From an uncultured Sutterella sp. (GTDB lineage Bacteria > Pseudomonadota > Gammaproteobacteria > Burkholderiales > Burkholderiaceae_F), in assembly GCA_900545275.1 (NCBI GenBank), contig UQYG01000008.1, forward strand, positions 1-64,000: DNA of 64,000 nt, given 5' to 3'. Under the pieces are notes generated by a model that saw only the letters and a list, made by a program, of their open reading frames with translations, ran no database searches and was not told where the DNA came from. Positions 8,530 through 16,850 of this stretch are shown one piece after another (position 1 is the first letter of the stretch; the number at the start of each line of letters is the position of its first letter). The translations under genes were made by a program, and so were the position numbers.

Positions 8530-9384
8530 GTGCTCAATCATCCCCACAGCGGCATTGCGCTCAAGAACGGGACGGGGTTGCCGGGACTGAGTTTCGGTAC
8601 CTGGCATCTCACGAACCCGGAAGAGGCGAACCGCATTCTCACGACCGCGATCGAAGCGGGGTACCGGTCTTTTGACTCGGCACAGATCTACAACAACGCG
8701 TCGTTTCTCGGCGAAGCGATCGCTCACTGCGGCATTCCTCGGGAAGCATTCTTCCTCACCTCCAAAATCTGGGTGACGCACCACTCGTACGAAGACACGA
8801 TCGAGGCGGTGAAGACCCTGCTCACAGAATTCCGCACGGGCTACCTCGACGCGCTTCTCATTCACTGGCCGTCGGCCCACGGCGACGCTCTTCTCTGGCA
8901 AAGCCGCAACGCCGGAACCTGGCGCGCCTTTGAAGATCTCTACGAGGCGGGCGTCGTGCGCGCGATCGGCGTCTCGAACTTTCTGCCGCACCACCTCGTG
9001 CCGCTTCTCTCGCGCGCCCGCATCGCCCCGATGATCAACCAGCTCGAGATCCACGCGGGCTATCCTCAGGCGCACGCCGTAAACTTCTGCCGCCGTGCCG
9101 GCATCGTCGTGCAGTCCTGGGGGCCCTTCGGGCGAGGGCAGCTCATCGACAATCCGGTCGTGCGACAAATCGCCGAGCGACACGGCGCCACGCCCGCACA
9201 GGTTTTGATCCGCTGGTGCCTCGATCAGGGCGTTCCGACGATTCCCCGCTCGCATCAGTCGCAGCACTTCAAGGAAAATCTGAAGGTCTTTCACTTTACG
9301 CTCGACGAAGCGGAAATCCGCACGCTCTCGGAACTTCCCGTCACGGGCTTCTCGGGTCTGCACCCCGACACGGTGAGTTTCTGA
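8530..9384 (+). CDS. aldo/keto reductase
   Basis: This is a 284-residue TIM-barrel NADPH-dependent carbonyl reductase of the AKR5-like group. The catalytic tetrad is visible: Asp and Tyr in FDSAQIYNN, Lys in LTSKIWV and His in LIHWPS. Near the C-terminus IPRSHQSQHFKENL is the cofactor-binding segment. Such enzymes reduce aldehydes, ketones and keto acids such as methylglyoxal or diketogluconate; the substrate is not deducible. Homology begins at VLNHPHSGIALKNG, so the GTG at 8530 is taken as start, although its ribosome site is weak and an out-of-frame ATG at 8517 has a better one. The frame is open further upstream but without similarity. It is a single-gene unit. Confidence 0.88.
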   Translation: MLNHPHSGIALKNGTGLPGLSFGTWHLTNPEEANRILTTAIEAGYRSFDSAQIYNNASFLGEAIAHCGIPREAFFLTSKIWVTHHSYEDTIEAVKTLLTEFRTGYLDALLIHWPSAHGDALLWQSRNAGTWRAFEDLYEAGVVRAIGVSNFLPHHLVPLLSRARIAPMINQLEIHAGYPQAHAVNFCRRAGIVVQSWGPFGRGQLIDNPVVRQIAERHGATPAQVLIRWCLDQGVPTIPRSHQSQHFKENLKVFHFTLDEAEIRTLSELPVTGFSGLHPDTVSF

Positions 9385-9415
9385 AGTCGCGAAGACTTCG
9401 ATTTTCCCGGGCAAC

Positions 9416-9454
9416 AAAAAACTCCGGAAGGGCCGAAGCCCGCCGGAGTTTTTT
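9416..9454. terminator. bidirectional terminator between aldo/keto reductase and tsf
   Basis: AAAAAACTCCGG (9416-9427) is the exact inverse of CCGGAGTTTTTT (9443-9454), so it works on both strands for these convergent genes. Confidence 0.92.
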
Positions 9455-9500
9455 GTGCGTGCCGGGCGTCCCGAAGAACGCCCGTCGGACGAAATCCGAA

Positions 9501-10388
9501 TTAAGCCTGCTTGGCGGCGGCGACCTGCGCGGCCACTTCGGCGGCGAAGTCGTCGTTGCGCTTTTCAAGGCCTTCGCCCACGACGTAGAGCGTGTAGGCG
9601 TTGACGACGGCGTCGTTCTGCTTCAAGAGTTCGGCGATCGTCTTCTTGTCGTCCTTGACGAAAGGCTGGTTCAAGAGGGTGACTTCCTTGAGGAACTTCT
9701 TGACAGAACCTTCGGCGATGCGTTCGAGCATGGCTTCGGGCTTGCCGGCTTCGCGGGCCTTTTCGATGGCGACGCGGCGTTCCGTTTCGATGGCTTCGGC
9801 GGCGATGCCTTCTTCGTTGAGGGCCTTCGGCTTGGAAGCGGCGATGTGCATGGCGATGTCGTGAGAGACTTCGTCGGCGCCGCCCGTGACGTCGACGATG
9901 ACGCCGATCTTGCTGCCGTGGACGTAGGAGGAGAGCAGACCCTTGGCTTCAACGCGCGTGAAGCGGCGGAAGGTCATGTTTTCGCCGATCTTGCCGACGA
10001 GAGCCGTACGGACGGCTTCGAGCGTCTTGTCGCCGAGGGCGAGTTCGCCGAGGGCGGCGACGTCGGCCGGGTTCTGTTCAGCGACGAGGCGCACGGCGTC
10101 CTTGGCCATCTGAATGAATTCGGGATTCTTCGCGACGAAGTCCGTTTCGGAGTTCACTTCGAGGATGGCACCGACCTTGCGGTCTTCGGAGATGTAGACG
10201 GCGACGACGCCTTCGGCGGTGATGCGCGAAGCGGCCTTCGTGGCCTTGTTGCCGAGCTTGACGCGAAGGATTTCTTCAGCCTTGGCCATGTCGCCGTCGG
10301 CTTCCGTAAGGGCCTTCTTGCATTCCATCATCGGCGCGTCGGTCTTCAGACGCAGTTCCTTGACCATCGCGGCGGAAATAGCAGCCAT
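9501..10388 (-). CDS. tsf: translation elongation factor Ts
   Basis: This 295-residue protein is the guanine-nucleotide exchange factor that recharges EF-Tu. The N-terminal UBA-like helix bundle contains TDAPMMECKKAL, followed by EVNSETDFVAKN, the core dimer domain and the coiled-coil part. The length is typical for proteobacteria. It follows rpsB in the conserved rpsB-tsf operon, with a 105-bp spacer holding two hairpins that may tune its expression relative to rpsB. Confidence 0.98.
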   Translation of the reverse strand: MAAISAAMVKELRLKTDAPMMECKKALTEADGDMAKAEEILRVKLGNKATKAASRITAEGVVAVYISEDRKVGAILEVNSETDFVAKNPEFIQMAKDAVRLVAEQNPADVAALGELALGDKTLEAVRTALVGKIGENMTFRRFTRVEAKGLLSSYVHGSKIGVIVDVTGGADEVSHDIAMHIAASKPKALNEEGIAAEAIETERRVAIEKAREAGKPEAMLERIAEGSVKKFLKEVTLLNQPFVKDDKKTIAELLKQNDAVVNAYTLYVVGEGLEKRNDDFAAEVAAQVAAAKQA

Positions 10389-10418
10389 TCTTTGCTCCTA
10401 GAGAGGTGTGAAAACGCG

Positions 10419-10483
10419 CCCGTCCGAACGACGACGGGCGACGAATAAAGTTCGAAGCCCTGCGGCCCGGAAGGGACGCAGGG
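10419..10483 (-). promoter_or_regulatory. tandem hairpins in the rpsB-tsf spacer
   Basis: Read on the minus strand, a hairpin (10483-10477 with 10464-10458, CCCTGCG/CGCAGGG) is followed by a second (10440-10434 with 10425-10419, GCCCGTC/GACGGGC) and then GCGTTTTC. The second resembles a weak terminator, so it may be a partial attenuator or a processing site between rpsB and tsf. Confidence 0.5.
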
Positions 10484-10493
10484 ACAGGGGACA

Positions 10494-11246
10494 TTAGGCG
10501 GCGGGCGTTTCTTCGGCGGCCACTTCGACGAATTCTTCGTCCTTGGCGGCTTCAACGACTTCCTCGAGGCTGTCGTTGCGGCCGGCGATGACGGCGTCGG
10601 CGATGCCCTTGGCGTAGATGGCGACGGCCTTGCTGGCGTCGTCATTGCCCGGGATCACGTAGTCGATGCCGTCGGGCGAGTGGTTCGTATCGACCACGCC
10701 GATGACGGGGATGCCGAGCTTGTTGGCTTCCTGAATGGCGATCTTGTGGTAGCCGACGTCCACGACGAAGAGAGCGTCGGGAAGACCCGTCATTTCCTTG
10801 ATGCCGCCGATCGACTTGTTGAGCTTTTCGACGTTGCGGGAGAAGTCCAGAGCTTCCTTCTTCGTGAGCGTGGCGGCCGTGCCGTCAGCCAACTGCTGTT
10901 CCATGTCCTTCAGACGCTTGATCGTGCCCTTGACCGTCTTGAAGTTCGTGAGCGTGCCGCCGAGCCAGCGCTGGTCAACCCAGGCGCAACCGGCGCGCTG
11001 CGCTTCTTCGGCGATGATTTCACGACCACCGCGCTTGGCGTCCACGAAAAGGATCTTGCCGCCGCGGGCCGAAAGTTCGCGGGCGAACTTGCAGGCTTCT
11101 TCAAACTTGACGACCGTCTTTTCGAGGTTGATGATGTGAATCTTGTTGCGGGCGCCGAAGATGTACTGAGCCATCTTGGGGTTCCAGAAACGGGTCTGGT
11201 GGCCGAAATGGCAACCGGCTTCGAGCATATCGCGCATGCTGATCAT
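10494..11246 (-). CDS. rpsB: small ribosomal subunit protein uS2
   Basis: This 250-residue ribosomal protein S2 binds the 30S head-body junction late in assembly. The N-terminal signature SMRDMLEAGCHFGHQTRFW and the segments FVDAKRGGREI, WLGGTLTNFKTV and DVGYHKIAIQEANKLGIPV are all present. The acidic Ala/Glu tail is normal. The start is the ATG at 11246: the upstream in-frame TTG (11261) is itself part of the TTGGAG ribosome site, nine bases from the ATG. It forms the rpsB-tsf operon with its own promoter at 11428-11456. Confidence 0.98.
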   Translation of the reverse strand: MISMRDMLEAGCHFGHQTRFWNPKMAQYIFGARNKIHIINLEKTVVKFEEACKFARELSARGGKILFVDAKRGGREIIAEEAQRAGCAWVDQRWLGGTLTNFKTVKGTIKRLKDMEQQLADGTAATLTKKEALDFSRNVEKLNKSIGGIKEMTGLPDALFVVDVGYHKIAIQEANKLGIPVIGVVDTNHSPDGIDYVIPGNDDASKAVAIYAKGIADAVIAGRNDSLEEVVEAAKDEEFVEVAAEETPAA

Positions 11247-11700
11247 TTGAAATTTCTCCAAGGTTGTGTCTTACGCGTCCGCGGGCAAACGCCGTTCTTC
11301 TTAGAAAGAGGCGCCACCTCGGGTGCGGGACGCGTGCGATTCGCGGCCGTTGAACAAAAGGTTCCGCACCGCAGTGATGAAAAAAGAAAAAAGTCTCGCG
11401 AAAGAAAGGACTTCGCGGGACGGCGCAATCATATCAGGGGCGCAGGAAGCACGCAAGCCGAACCCCTTGATTTTTTGGAACTTTTCCGCATCCCCGCGCC
11501 GCATCTTCCCCGCCCCCTGCCTTTTCCTCCGCCAAACGGCGTATTCGAAGGAAAAAATCGCAAAAAAGTCGCGTGTTTGCCCACGGATTTTTCCTTTTTT
11601 TTGGCATTATGTTTGACATAGGTTACGGTTTGCATGCGTCTTTACAAAAAGGAACCGCACGCATACGGTTGGAAAAACTTACTGACTAGGAGAACGACTC
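11247..11700. promoter_or_regulatory. divergent intergenic region with rpsB promoter and leader
   Basis: This 454-bp gap holds no gene. On the minus strand a strong promoter is visible: TTGCGT (11456-11451), 17 bp, TATGAT (11433-11428). The predicted rpsB leader is about 170 nt. Right after the start point a hairpin (CGCGAA at 11417-11412 with TTCGCG at 11402-11397) is followed by an almost pure T stretch (11392-11380), the form of an attenuator. On the plus strand a TTGACA at 11613-11618 may be the -35 box of the transporter gene, but no clear -10 box is spaced from it. Confidence 0.6.
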
Positions 11701-13227
11701 ATGCCACGTTCGCAACTCGACCTTGAAGTCATGCCGAACAGCAAGAAAGCATGGGCCTTGATCGCGGGTCCCGTGTTGGCCTTTCTTACGTATTGGCTCA
11801 TGCCCGACCAGTTCGTCAACGCAGCCGGCGAGACGGTCGCCTTCGCGCACGCCGGGAAGGCCTGCGCCGCCGTGACGGTCCTCATGGCCGTCTGGTGGTT
11901 TACCGAGGCGCTTCCGATCGCCGTGACGGCGATGCTGCCGCTCGTGCTCTATCCGATTCTGGAAATCGCGACGCCGGGGGCAACGATGAAGCACTATGCC
12001 TCGGGAACGATCTTCCTCTTCCTCGGGGGCTTCCTCCTTGCCGCGGCCATTCACCGCTGGCGCCTCGACCGACGGATCGCGCTCTACACGATTTCGCTCT
12101 TCGGCACGAAGCCCAATCAAATGGTTCTCGGCCTGATGCTCTCGACCGCCTTCATCTCGGCCTGGGTGTCGAACACCGCCACCGCCGCCATGATGGTTCC
12201 GATCGCCATCGCCGTGATCGGGGTCGTGCGCTCGACGCAGAATTCGGAAACGCCCTCGAAGGACGAAAACAACTTCGCGATCGCCGTGCTTCTCGCGATC
12301 GCCTACGCGGCCTCGATCGGCGGTCTCGCGACCCTCGTGGGTTCGCCCCCGAACGGCATCTTCGCGCGCTTCGTGGAAGACCGCTACGGCGAACCCGTCT
12401 CCTTCCTCGCCTGGATGCGCGTCTCGCTTCCCGTGACGCTCCTGCTCCTTCCGGCCACCTACTTCGTTCTCACGAAGCTCCTTTTCCGGACGAAGCTCAC
12501 CGGCATTCCGGGCGGCAAGGAATGGGTGAAGAACGAAATCGCCAAGCTCGGCCCCATGTCGGCGGGCGAAAAGGTCGTCCTCGTGGTCTTCGCCCTTGCG
12601 GCCGTCCTCTGGATGTGCGGTCCCTTGGTGCGCGGCTTTGAAATCGACGGCGTCCGTCCCTTCAAGGCCCTCTCCGACGAGGCGATCGCCATGGGCGCGG
12701 GGCTCATCCTCTTCATGATCCCCATCGACGTCAAACGCGGCGTGCACGCCCTCGACTGGGATTCGACGAAGGACGTCGTCGCCTGGGACGTGCTCCTGCT
12801 CTTCGGCGGCGGCCTCACGATGGCGGCGGCCATCCAGGCGACGGGTCTTGCCGACCTCATCGGCGCGCAGGCCTCGGTCTTCGCGGGCGCGAGCCGCTTC
12901 TCGATGATGCTCGGCGTCTCGGCGCTCACGACCTTCGCCTCGGAAGTCACCTCGAACACGGCGCTCGCCGCCACCATCATGCCGCTCATCGCGGCGGTGT
13001 GCGACACGCTCAAGATCAGTGCGGAAGGTCCTCTTTTCGCGACCGTGATCGGCGCGTCGGCCGCCTTCATGATGCCGGTGGGTACGCCTCCGAACGCCAT
13101 CGTCTTCGGGACGGGGCGCCTCAAGATCTCGGACATGATCAAGGCGGGTTTCATCCTCAACATCTTCGCCATCTTCATCGGCGTGGGCTGCTCCTACTTC
13201 CTCGGAAACGGCATCCTCCCCGTCTGA
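11701..13227 (+). CDS. DASS-family anion:sodium symporter (di/tricarboxylate type)
   Basis: This 508-residue inner-membrane protein has about 11 to 13 hydrophobic helices and both Ser-Asn-Thr carboxylate/sodium motifs of the DASS (SLC13/CitT/SdcS) family: AWVSNTATAAMMVPIA in the first half and SEVTSNTALAATIMP in the second. GSPPN and GTPPNA are the paired loops. Members import succinate, fumarate, malate, citrate or tartrate with sodium or by exchange. A dicarboxylate role would fit the fumarate-reductase-like proteins in the window, but that is inference. The ATG follows AGGAG at good spacing. It sits between rpsB-tsf and map, which are usually direct divergent neighbours, and is transcribed alone. 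Confidence 0.9.
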   Translation: MPRSQLDLEVMPNSKKAWALIAGPVLAFLTYWLMPDQFVNAAGETVAFAHAGKACAAVTVLMAVWWFTEALPIAVTAMLPLVLYPILEIATPGATMKHYASGTIFLFLGGFLLAAAIHRWRLDRRIALYTISLFGTKPNQMVLGLMLSTAFISAWVSNTATAAMMVPIAIAVIGVVRSTQNSETPSKDENNFAIAVLLAIAYAASIGGLATLVGSPPNGIFARFVEDRYGEPVSFLAWMRVSLPVTLLLLPATYFVLTKLLFRTKLTGIPGGKEWVKNEIAKLGPMSAGEKVVLVVFALAAVLWMCGPLVRGFEIDGVRPFKALSDEAIAMGAGLILFMIPIDVKRGVHALDWDSTKDVVAWDVLLLFGGGLTMAAAIQATGLADLIGAQASVFAGASRFSMMLGVSALTTFASEVTSNTALAATIMPLIAAVCDTLKISAEGPLFATVIGASAAFMMPVGTPPNAIVFGTGRLKISDMIKAGFILNIFAIFIGVGCSYFLGNGILPV

Positions 13228-13249
13228 CCATGGGCGAAACCACTCTCCG

Positions 13250-13287
13250 ACGGGACGGCGTCTTCGGGCGCCGTCCCGTTTCTCTTT
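13250..13287 (+). terminator. terminator after the anion transporter
   Basis: ACGGGACGGCG (13250-13260) pairs with CGCCGTCCCGT (13269-13279), followed by a T-rich stretch. Confidence 0.85.
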
Positions 13288-13359
13288 CCGGGGTCGGTGG
13301 CCTGCCGCATCGCCCCGATGGGCTATCATTGAGACACTTTCTTATATAGGCACCCATCA

Positions 13360-14190
13360 ATGGCCAAAATCACGATCAAAACGCCCGAAGACATCGAGGG
13401 TCTGCGCGTTGCCGGACGCCTCGCTTCGGAACTTCTCGACTACATCACGCCCTTTGTGAAGCCCGGCGTCACGACGGGCGAACTCGACGAACTACTTCAC
13501 GACTACACCGTAAACGTGCAGCAGTGCATTCCGGCGTGCCTCGGCTATCAGCCGCCCGGCATGACGCCCTACCCCGCGACGAGCTGCATCTCGATCAACC
13601 ACGTCGTCTGCCACGGCATTCCTTCGAAGACGAAGAAACTGAAGCAGGGCGACATCGTCAACATCGACGTCACGAGCATCAAGAACGGCTATCACGGCGA
13701 CACCTCCCGCATGTTTGTTGTGGGCAAACCCACGATTGCAGGTAAGCGCCTCGTCGACCTCGCCTTCGAGACGATGTGGGCCGGGATCGACGCCATTCGT
13801 CCGGGCGGACACTTCAACGACATCGGCGTCGCCTGCGAAGAATTCGTGCGCAAGAACGGCGTCTCGGTCGTGCACGACTACGGCGGACACGGCATCGGCA
13901 AGAAATTCCACGAAGAACCCTTCGTCTACCACTACGACACGCGCAAGCCCGGTCCCGAACTCCTCCCGGGCATGGTCTTCACGGTCGAACCCATGGTGAA
14001 CGCCGGCCGCTACGGCGTCACGATGTTGGGCGACGGCTGGACCGTCGTGACGAAGGACCGTTCGCTCTCCGCCCAGTGGGAGCACATGGTCGTCGTCACC
14101 GAAACGGGCTACGACGTCCTCACGGTGAGCGCGGGCACGCGCGAGCCGCCCGCCTTCGTGAAGGGCTGGAAGAAGCCCGAAAATATCTGA
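13360..14190 (+). CDS. map: type I methionine aminopeptidase
   Basis: This 276-residue enzyme removes the initiator methionine from nascent proteins. The five metal ligands are all visible: two Asp in NIDVTSIKNGYHGDTSRM, His in GGHGIGKKFHEEP, Glu in FTVEPMVNAG and Glu in QWEHMV. The length is slightly longer than the 264 residues of E. coli because of a short C-terminal tail. The ATG at 13360 has no strong ribosome site; TATATA at 13343-13348 lies so close that the leader, if that is the -10 box, would be very short. It ends at its own terminator. Confidence 0.97.
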   Translation: MAKITIKTPEDIEGLRVAGRLASELLDYITPFVKPGVTTGELDELLHDYTVNVQQCIPACLGYQPPGMTPYPATSCISINHVVCHGIPSKTKKLKQGDIVNIDVTSIKNGYHGDTSRMFVVGKPTIAGKRLVDLAFETMWAGIDAIRPGGHFNDIGVACEEFVRKNGVSVVHDYGGHGIGKKFHEEPFVYHYDTRKPGPELLPGMVFTVEPMVNAGRYGVTMLGDGWTVVTKDRSLSAQWEHMVVVTETGYDVLTVSAGTREPPAFVKGWKKPENI

Positions 14191-14211
14191 CGCGCTAACG
14201 CACGCTTATTC

Positions 14212-14240
14212 AGGGGCTCCGACATTCGGGGCCCCTTTTT
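14212..14240 (+). terminator. terminator after map
   Basis: AGGGGCTCC (14212-14220) pairs with GGGGCCCCT (14228-14236), one G-T pair included, then TTTTT. Confidence 0.88.
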
Positions 14241-14620
14241 CATGAAGCCCCCTTCGGGTTCCATTCTTCCCTGCCCTCCCAATCGCCAGTCAAACCTCCC
14301 TCGACGCAACGCTTGGCACGCCATAGTCGCACACACTTCGGATCGCCACGCTAAATTACCCTTTAAGTACGAGAACGGGTCTTATTCTCATACAGCTCTT
14401 TTCGTGACGACGAAAACGCGATTGCCGCTTCTTCATTTCCCTCCCCTGTCTCCCAAAAAGCTTTCTAAAGCACACGGCAAGTGCCCATCTAAAAATTCCT
14501 CTCTCCCGGATCATTCGCTTTTTGCTTGACGTAATCCTATTCATCTGATAGATTTGGCGAATCTTTGATTGCGAACGATTCTCGTTTGCAAAAAACAAAC
14601 ACTCAACCTTCCAAACAAAC
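14241..14620 (+). promoter_or_regulatory. control region of the first TonB receptor, with promoter and Fur-like site
   Basis: No gene is seen in this 380-bp gap, which is lower in GC than its surroundings. A promoter is visible as TTGACG (14526-14531), 17 bp, TAGATT (14549-14554). Just downstream, 14569-14591 is a 23-bp dyad: TTGCGAACGA, TTC, TCGTTTGCAA, with one mismatch. Its core (ACGATTCTCGTTTGC) resembles Fur boxes of the form ATGATTCTCATTTGC with two balancing changes. Iron-dependent repression of the receptor gene is therefore likely but not shown. Confidence 0.55.
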
Positions 14621-16687
14621 ATGAAGACTACGCACGCCATCAGCGGCCTCTCCGCAGCCGTCGCCCTCGCTCTTTCCGCCGGCACCGTCTCGGCCGAAGA
14701 CGTTCTCCAGACCGAAACCGTTCACGTGACCGCCTCCCGTGTCGAACAGGAACTCATGGAAGTTCCGATGTCCGTCTCGGTGATCACGAGCAAGGACATT
14801 GAAAAGTCCGGCGCCAAGACCGTCGGGGACCTCCTCTCCGACATCCCGGGCGTGGAAATCAAAAACGACGGCGGTCAGGGCATCGACCGCGTGAAGATCC
14901 GCGGCGAAGACGCCTTCCGCACGCTCGTCATGATCGACGGCCAGAAGGTTGCCGAACACAAGTCGATGTCGGGCGCGCCCATCCTGATCGATCCGTCCAT
15001 GATCGAACGCATCGAAGTCATCAAGGGGCCGGCCTCCGTGCTCTACGGCTCCGACGCGATCGGCGGCGCCATCAACATCATCACGAAGAAGGGCGGCACG
15101 CGCGCCGTGCAGGGTGAAATCTCGGCCGGCATGGATACGTCCGCTTCCGGCAAGAACGTCTCCGCCGGCATCTACGGTACCGTCAACGGTTGGGAATACC
15201 GTTTGAACGCCGCGACGGAAAACTACGACAACCTCGAAACGCCGATCGGCGAAGTGCCCTACACTGAATTTGATTCGCGCTCCACGTCGCTCTATCTCGC
15301 CTACAACATCAACGAGAACATGAAGGTTGGCGGCACGATCGACTACTACAACCTTGACTTCATGTCGGGAACCCAGGACGGGAGCTACAAAGAATTCTTC
15401 GTGGATGTCCCAAAGTGGGACCGTACGAAGGGCGCGCTCTTCTTCGAAATGAACAACGTCAACGACTACCTCGCGCGCCTGCGTTTGGACGTGTTCCATC
15501 AGCGGTCCAACAAGGACATGCAAAACCACGTGATTCAGGGCTCAACCAAAGTTGACAGCTTTGCCGACAACACACTGGATCAAACCGGTTTTTCGGTGCA
15601 GTCCGATTGGCAACTCGGTGATCATTACTTGATTGCCGGCTATGAATTTTCCTACGACAGTCTTGATGCGGAAACTTACTCGATCACGTCGCCCCTTCCC
15701 ATCATGACCGTTAGAAACACTCGCGTTTGGGATGCCTCTCAGCAACAACACTCGGTATACGCCAGTATGGAGTCACCTGTTCTATCGGATGTCTCTCTCA
15801 CCTACGGCGTGCGATACACCTGGGTTCAAAGCGAATCGGACTACGAAAAAACGGGCACAACGAGCATGGGACCGAGCACACCGGAATCCTGGTCTCGCGA
15901 TTCCTCGGACGGTCACGCCGTCTTTAATCTCGGAGCCGTCTGGCGCGCCGCCGAAGACGTCTCGTTGCGAGCCAGTTGGGCGCAGGGCTACCGTTTCCCG
16001 ATCATTCAGGAACTCTTCGTCGATTCCACGATGGGCGGGGCCACGACGCTGAGCAATCCCGACTTGAAGCCGGAAACGTCGGACAACTTTGAAATCGGTC
16101 TTCGTTGGTCGAATTCGGCCTTCAGCGTGGATTCCGCGATCTTCTACTCCAAGGCGGACGATTACATCGACTCGCTGTTGACTGCCAAGACCATGATGGG
16201 AAAGACCTATCGGTATACGAACGTGAGCGAAGCGACGACTTACGGTCTCGAGACGAGCCTCTCGTTCAATGTGTTTGAAAACTTCGAACCGTACACCACC
16301 TTCACGCTGATGCGCCGTAAGTTCGAGCAGAACGGCATCTCGACCTATGATTCCGGCACGCCGGAAATGACGGCTCGTTACGGCGTTCGCTGGAACGGCG
16401 TCGTGGAAGGTCTCAACCTCCGCGCGGACGCCTTTGCGATTTCGCGCTCCGACTCGGTGCAGCACAACTTCGATTACGATCCGACCGATGCCACGAGCGA
16501 GAAGAAATCCTTCCACCTCGGCGGCGCCACGACCTTCAATCTGACGGCGGGCGTGAGCTTCGGCAAGGACAGCGCCCACTCGATCGACGTCGGCCTCTAC
16601 AACATCACGGACAAGCTCTATCAGACGAGCGACGCGATTTACGAAGCCGGCCGTTACTTCACGGTCAAGTGGAACAGCAAGTTCTGA
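14621..16687 (+). CDS. TonB-dependent outer-membrane receptor (haem/siderophore type)
   Basis: This 688-residue receptor has a Sec signal peptide (about residues 1-25), a TonB box (TETVHVTA, about 31-38), a plug domain with IRGEDAFRT and IERIEVIKGPASVLYGSDA, and a 22-strand barrel ending in a terminal Phe (KWNSKF). It binds a metal chelate or haem outside and passes it to the periplasm using TonB energy. It is a close paralogue of the receptor at 30357-32456: the plug domains share long identical runs. Where that one has FRAP and NPDL boxes, this has YRFP (about residue 457) and NPDLKPE, so its ligand may differ. It is transcribed alone behind a Fur-like site. The stretch about 15540-15860 is visibly lower in GC than the rest. 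Confidence 0.93.
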   Translation: MKTTHAISGLSAAVALALSAGTVSAEDVLQTETVHVTASRVEQELMEVPMSVSVITSKDIEKSGAKTVGDLLSDIPGVEIKNDGGQGIDRVKIRGEDAFRTLVMIDGQKVAEHKSMSGAPILIDPSMIERIEVIKGPASVLYGSDAIGGAINIITKKGGTRAVQGEISAGMDTSASGKNVSAGIYGTVNGWEYRLNAATENYDNLETPIGEVPYTEFDSRSTSLYLAYNINENMKVGGTIDYYNLDFMSGTQDGSYKEFFVDVPKWDRTKGALFFEMNNVNDYLARLRLDVFHQRSNKDMQNHVIQGSTKVDSFADNTLDQTGFSVQSDWQLGDHYLIAGYEFSYDSLDAETYSITSPLPIMTVRNTRVWDASQQQHSVYASMESPVLSDVSLTYGVRYTWVQSESDYEKTGTTSMGPSTPESWSRDSSDGHAVFNLGAVWRAAEDVSLRASWAQGYRFPIIQELFVDSTMGGATTLSNPDLKPETSDNFEIGLRWSNSAFSVDSAIFYSKADDYIDSLLTAKTMMGKTYRYTNVSEATTYGLETSLSFNVFENFEPYTTFTLMRRKFEQNGISTYDSGTPEMTARYGVRWNGVVEGLNLRADAFAISRSDSVQHNFDYDPTDATSEKKSFHLGGATTFNLTAGVSFGKDSAHSIDVGLYNITDKLYQTSDAIYEAGRYFTVKWNSKF

Positions 16688-16722
16688 GATCGCAAGAAAT
16701 CTGTAAGCTGACTGAAGGTTGT

Positions 16723-16754
16723 CCCGCGGCCGAAAGGCCGCGGGCTTCTTTTTT
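16723..16754 (+). terminator. terminator after the TonB receptor
   Basis: CCCGCGGCC (16723-16731), GAAA tetraloop and GGCCGCGGG (16736-16744) are followed by a T-rich run to 16754. Confidence 0.93.
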
Positions 16755-16850
16755 GCCTACTTCCGCCATTCGGGACCGAACGGATGGAGCCGTGCGCAAG
16801 GCTTCCCTATACTTGCGAAAGGTTTCCCCCTTTTCTCTCCGTCCGCCGCC

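Noticed and set aside
16719..16850. Longer N-terminus for the Crp/Fnr-type regulator
   Set aside because: The extra codons run through the terminator of the preceding gene; the domain begins after the ATG at 16851.
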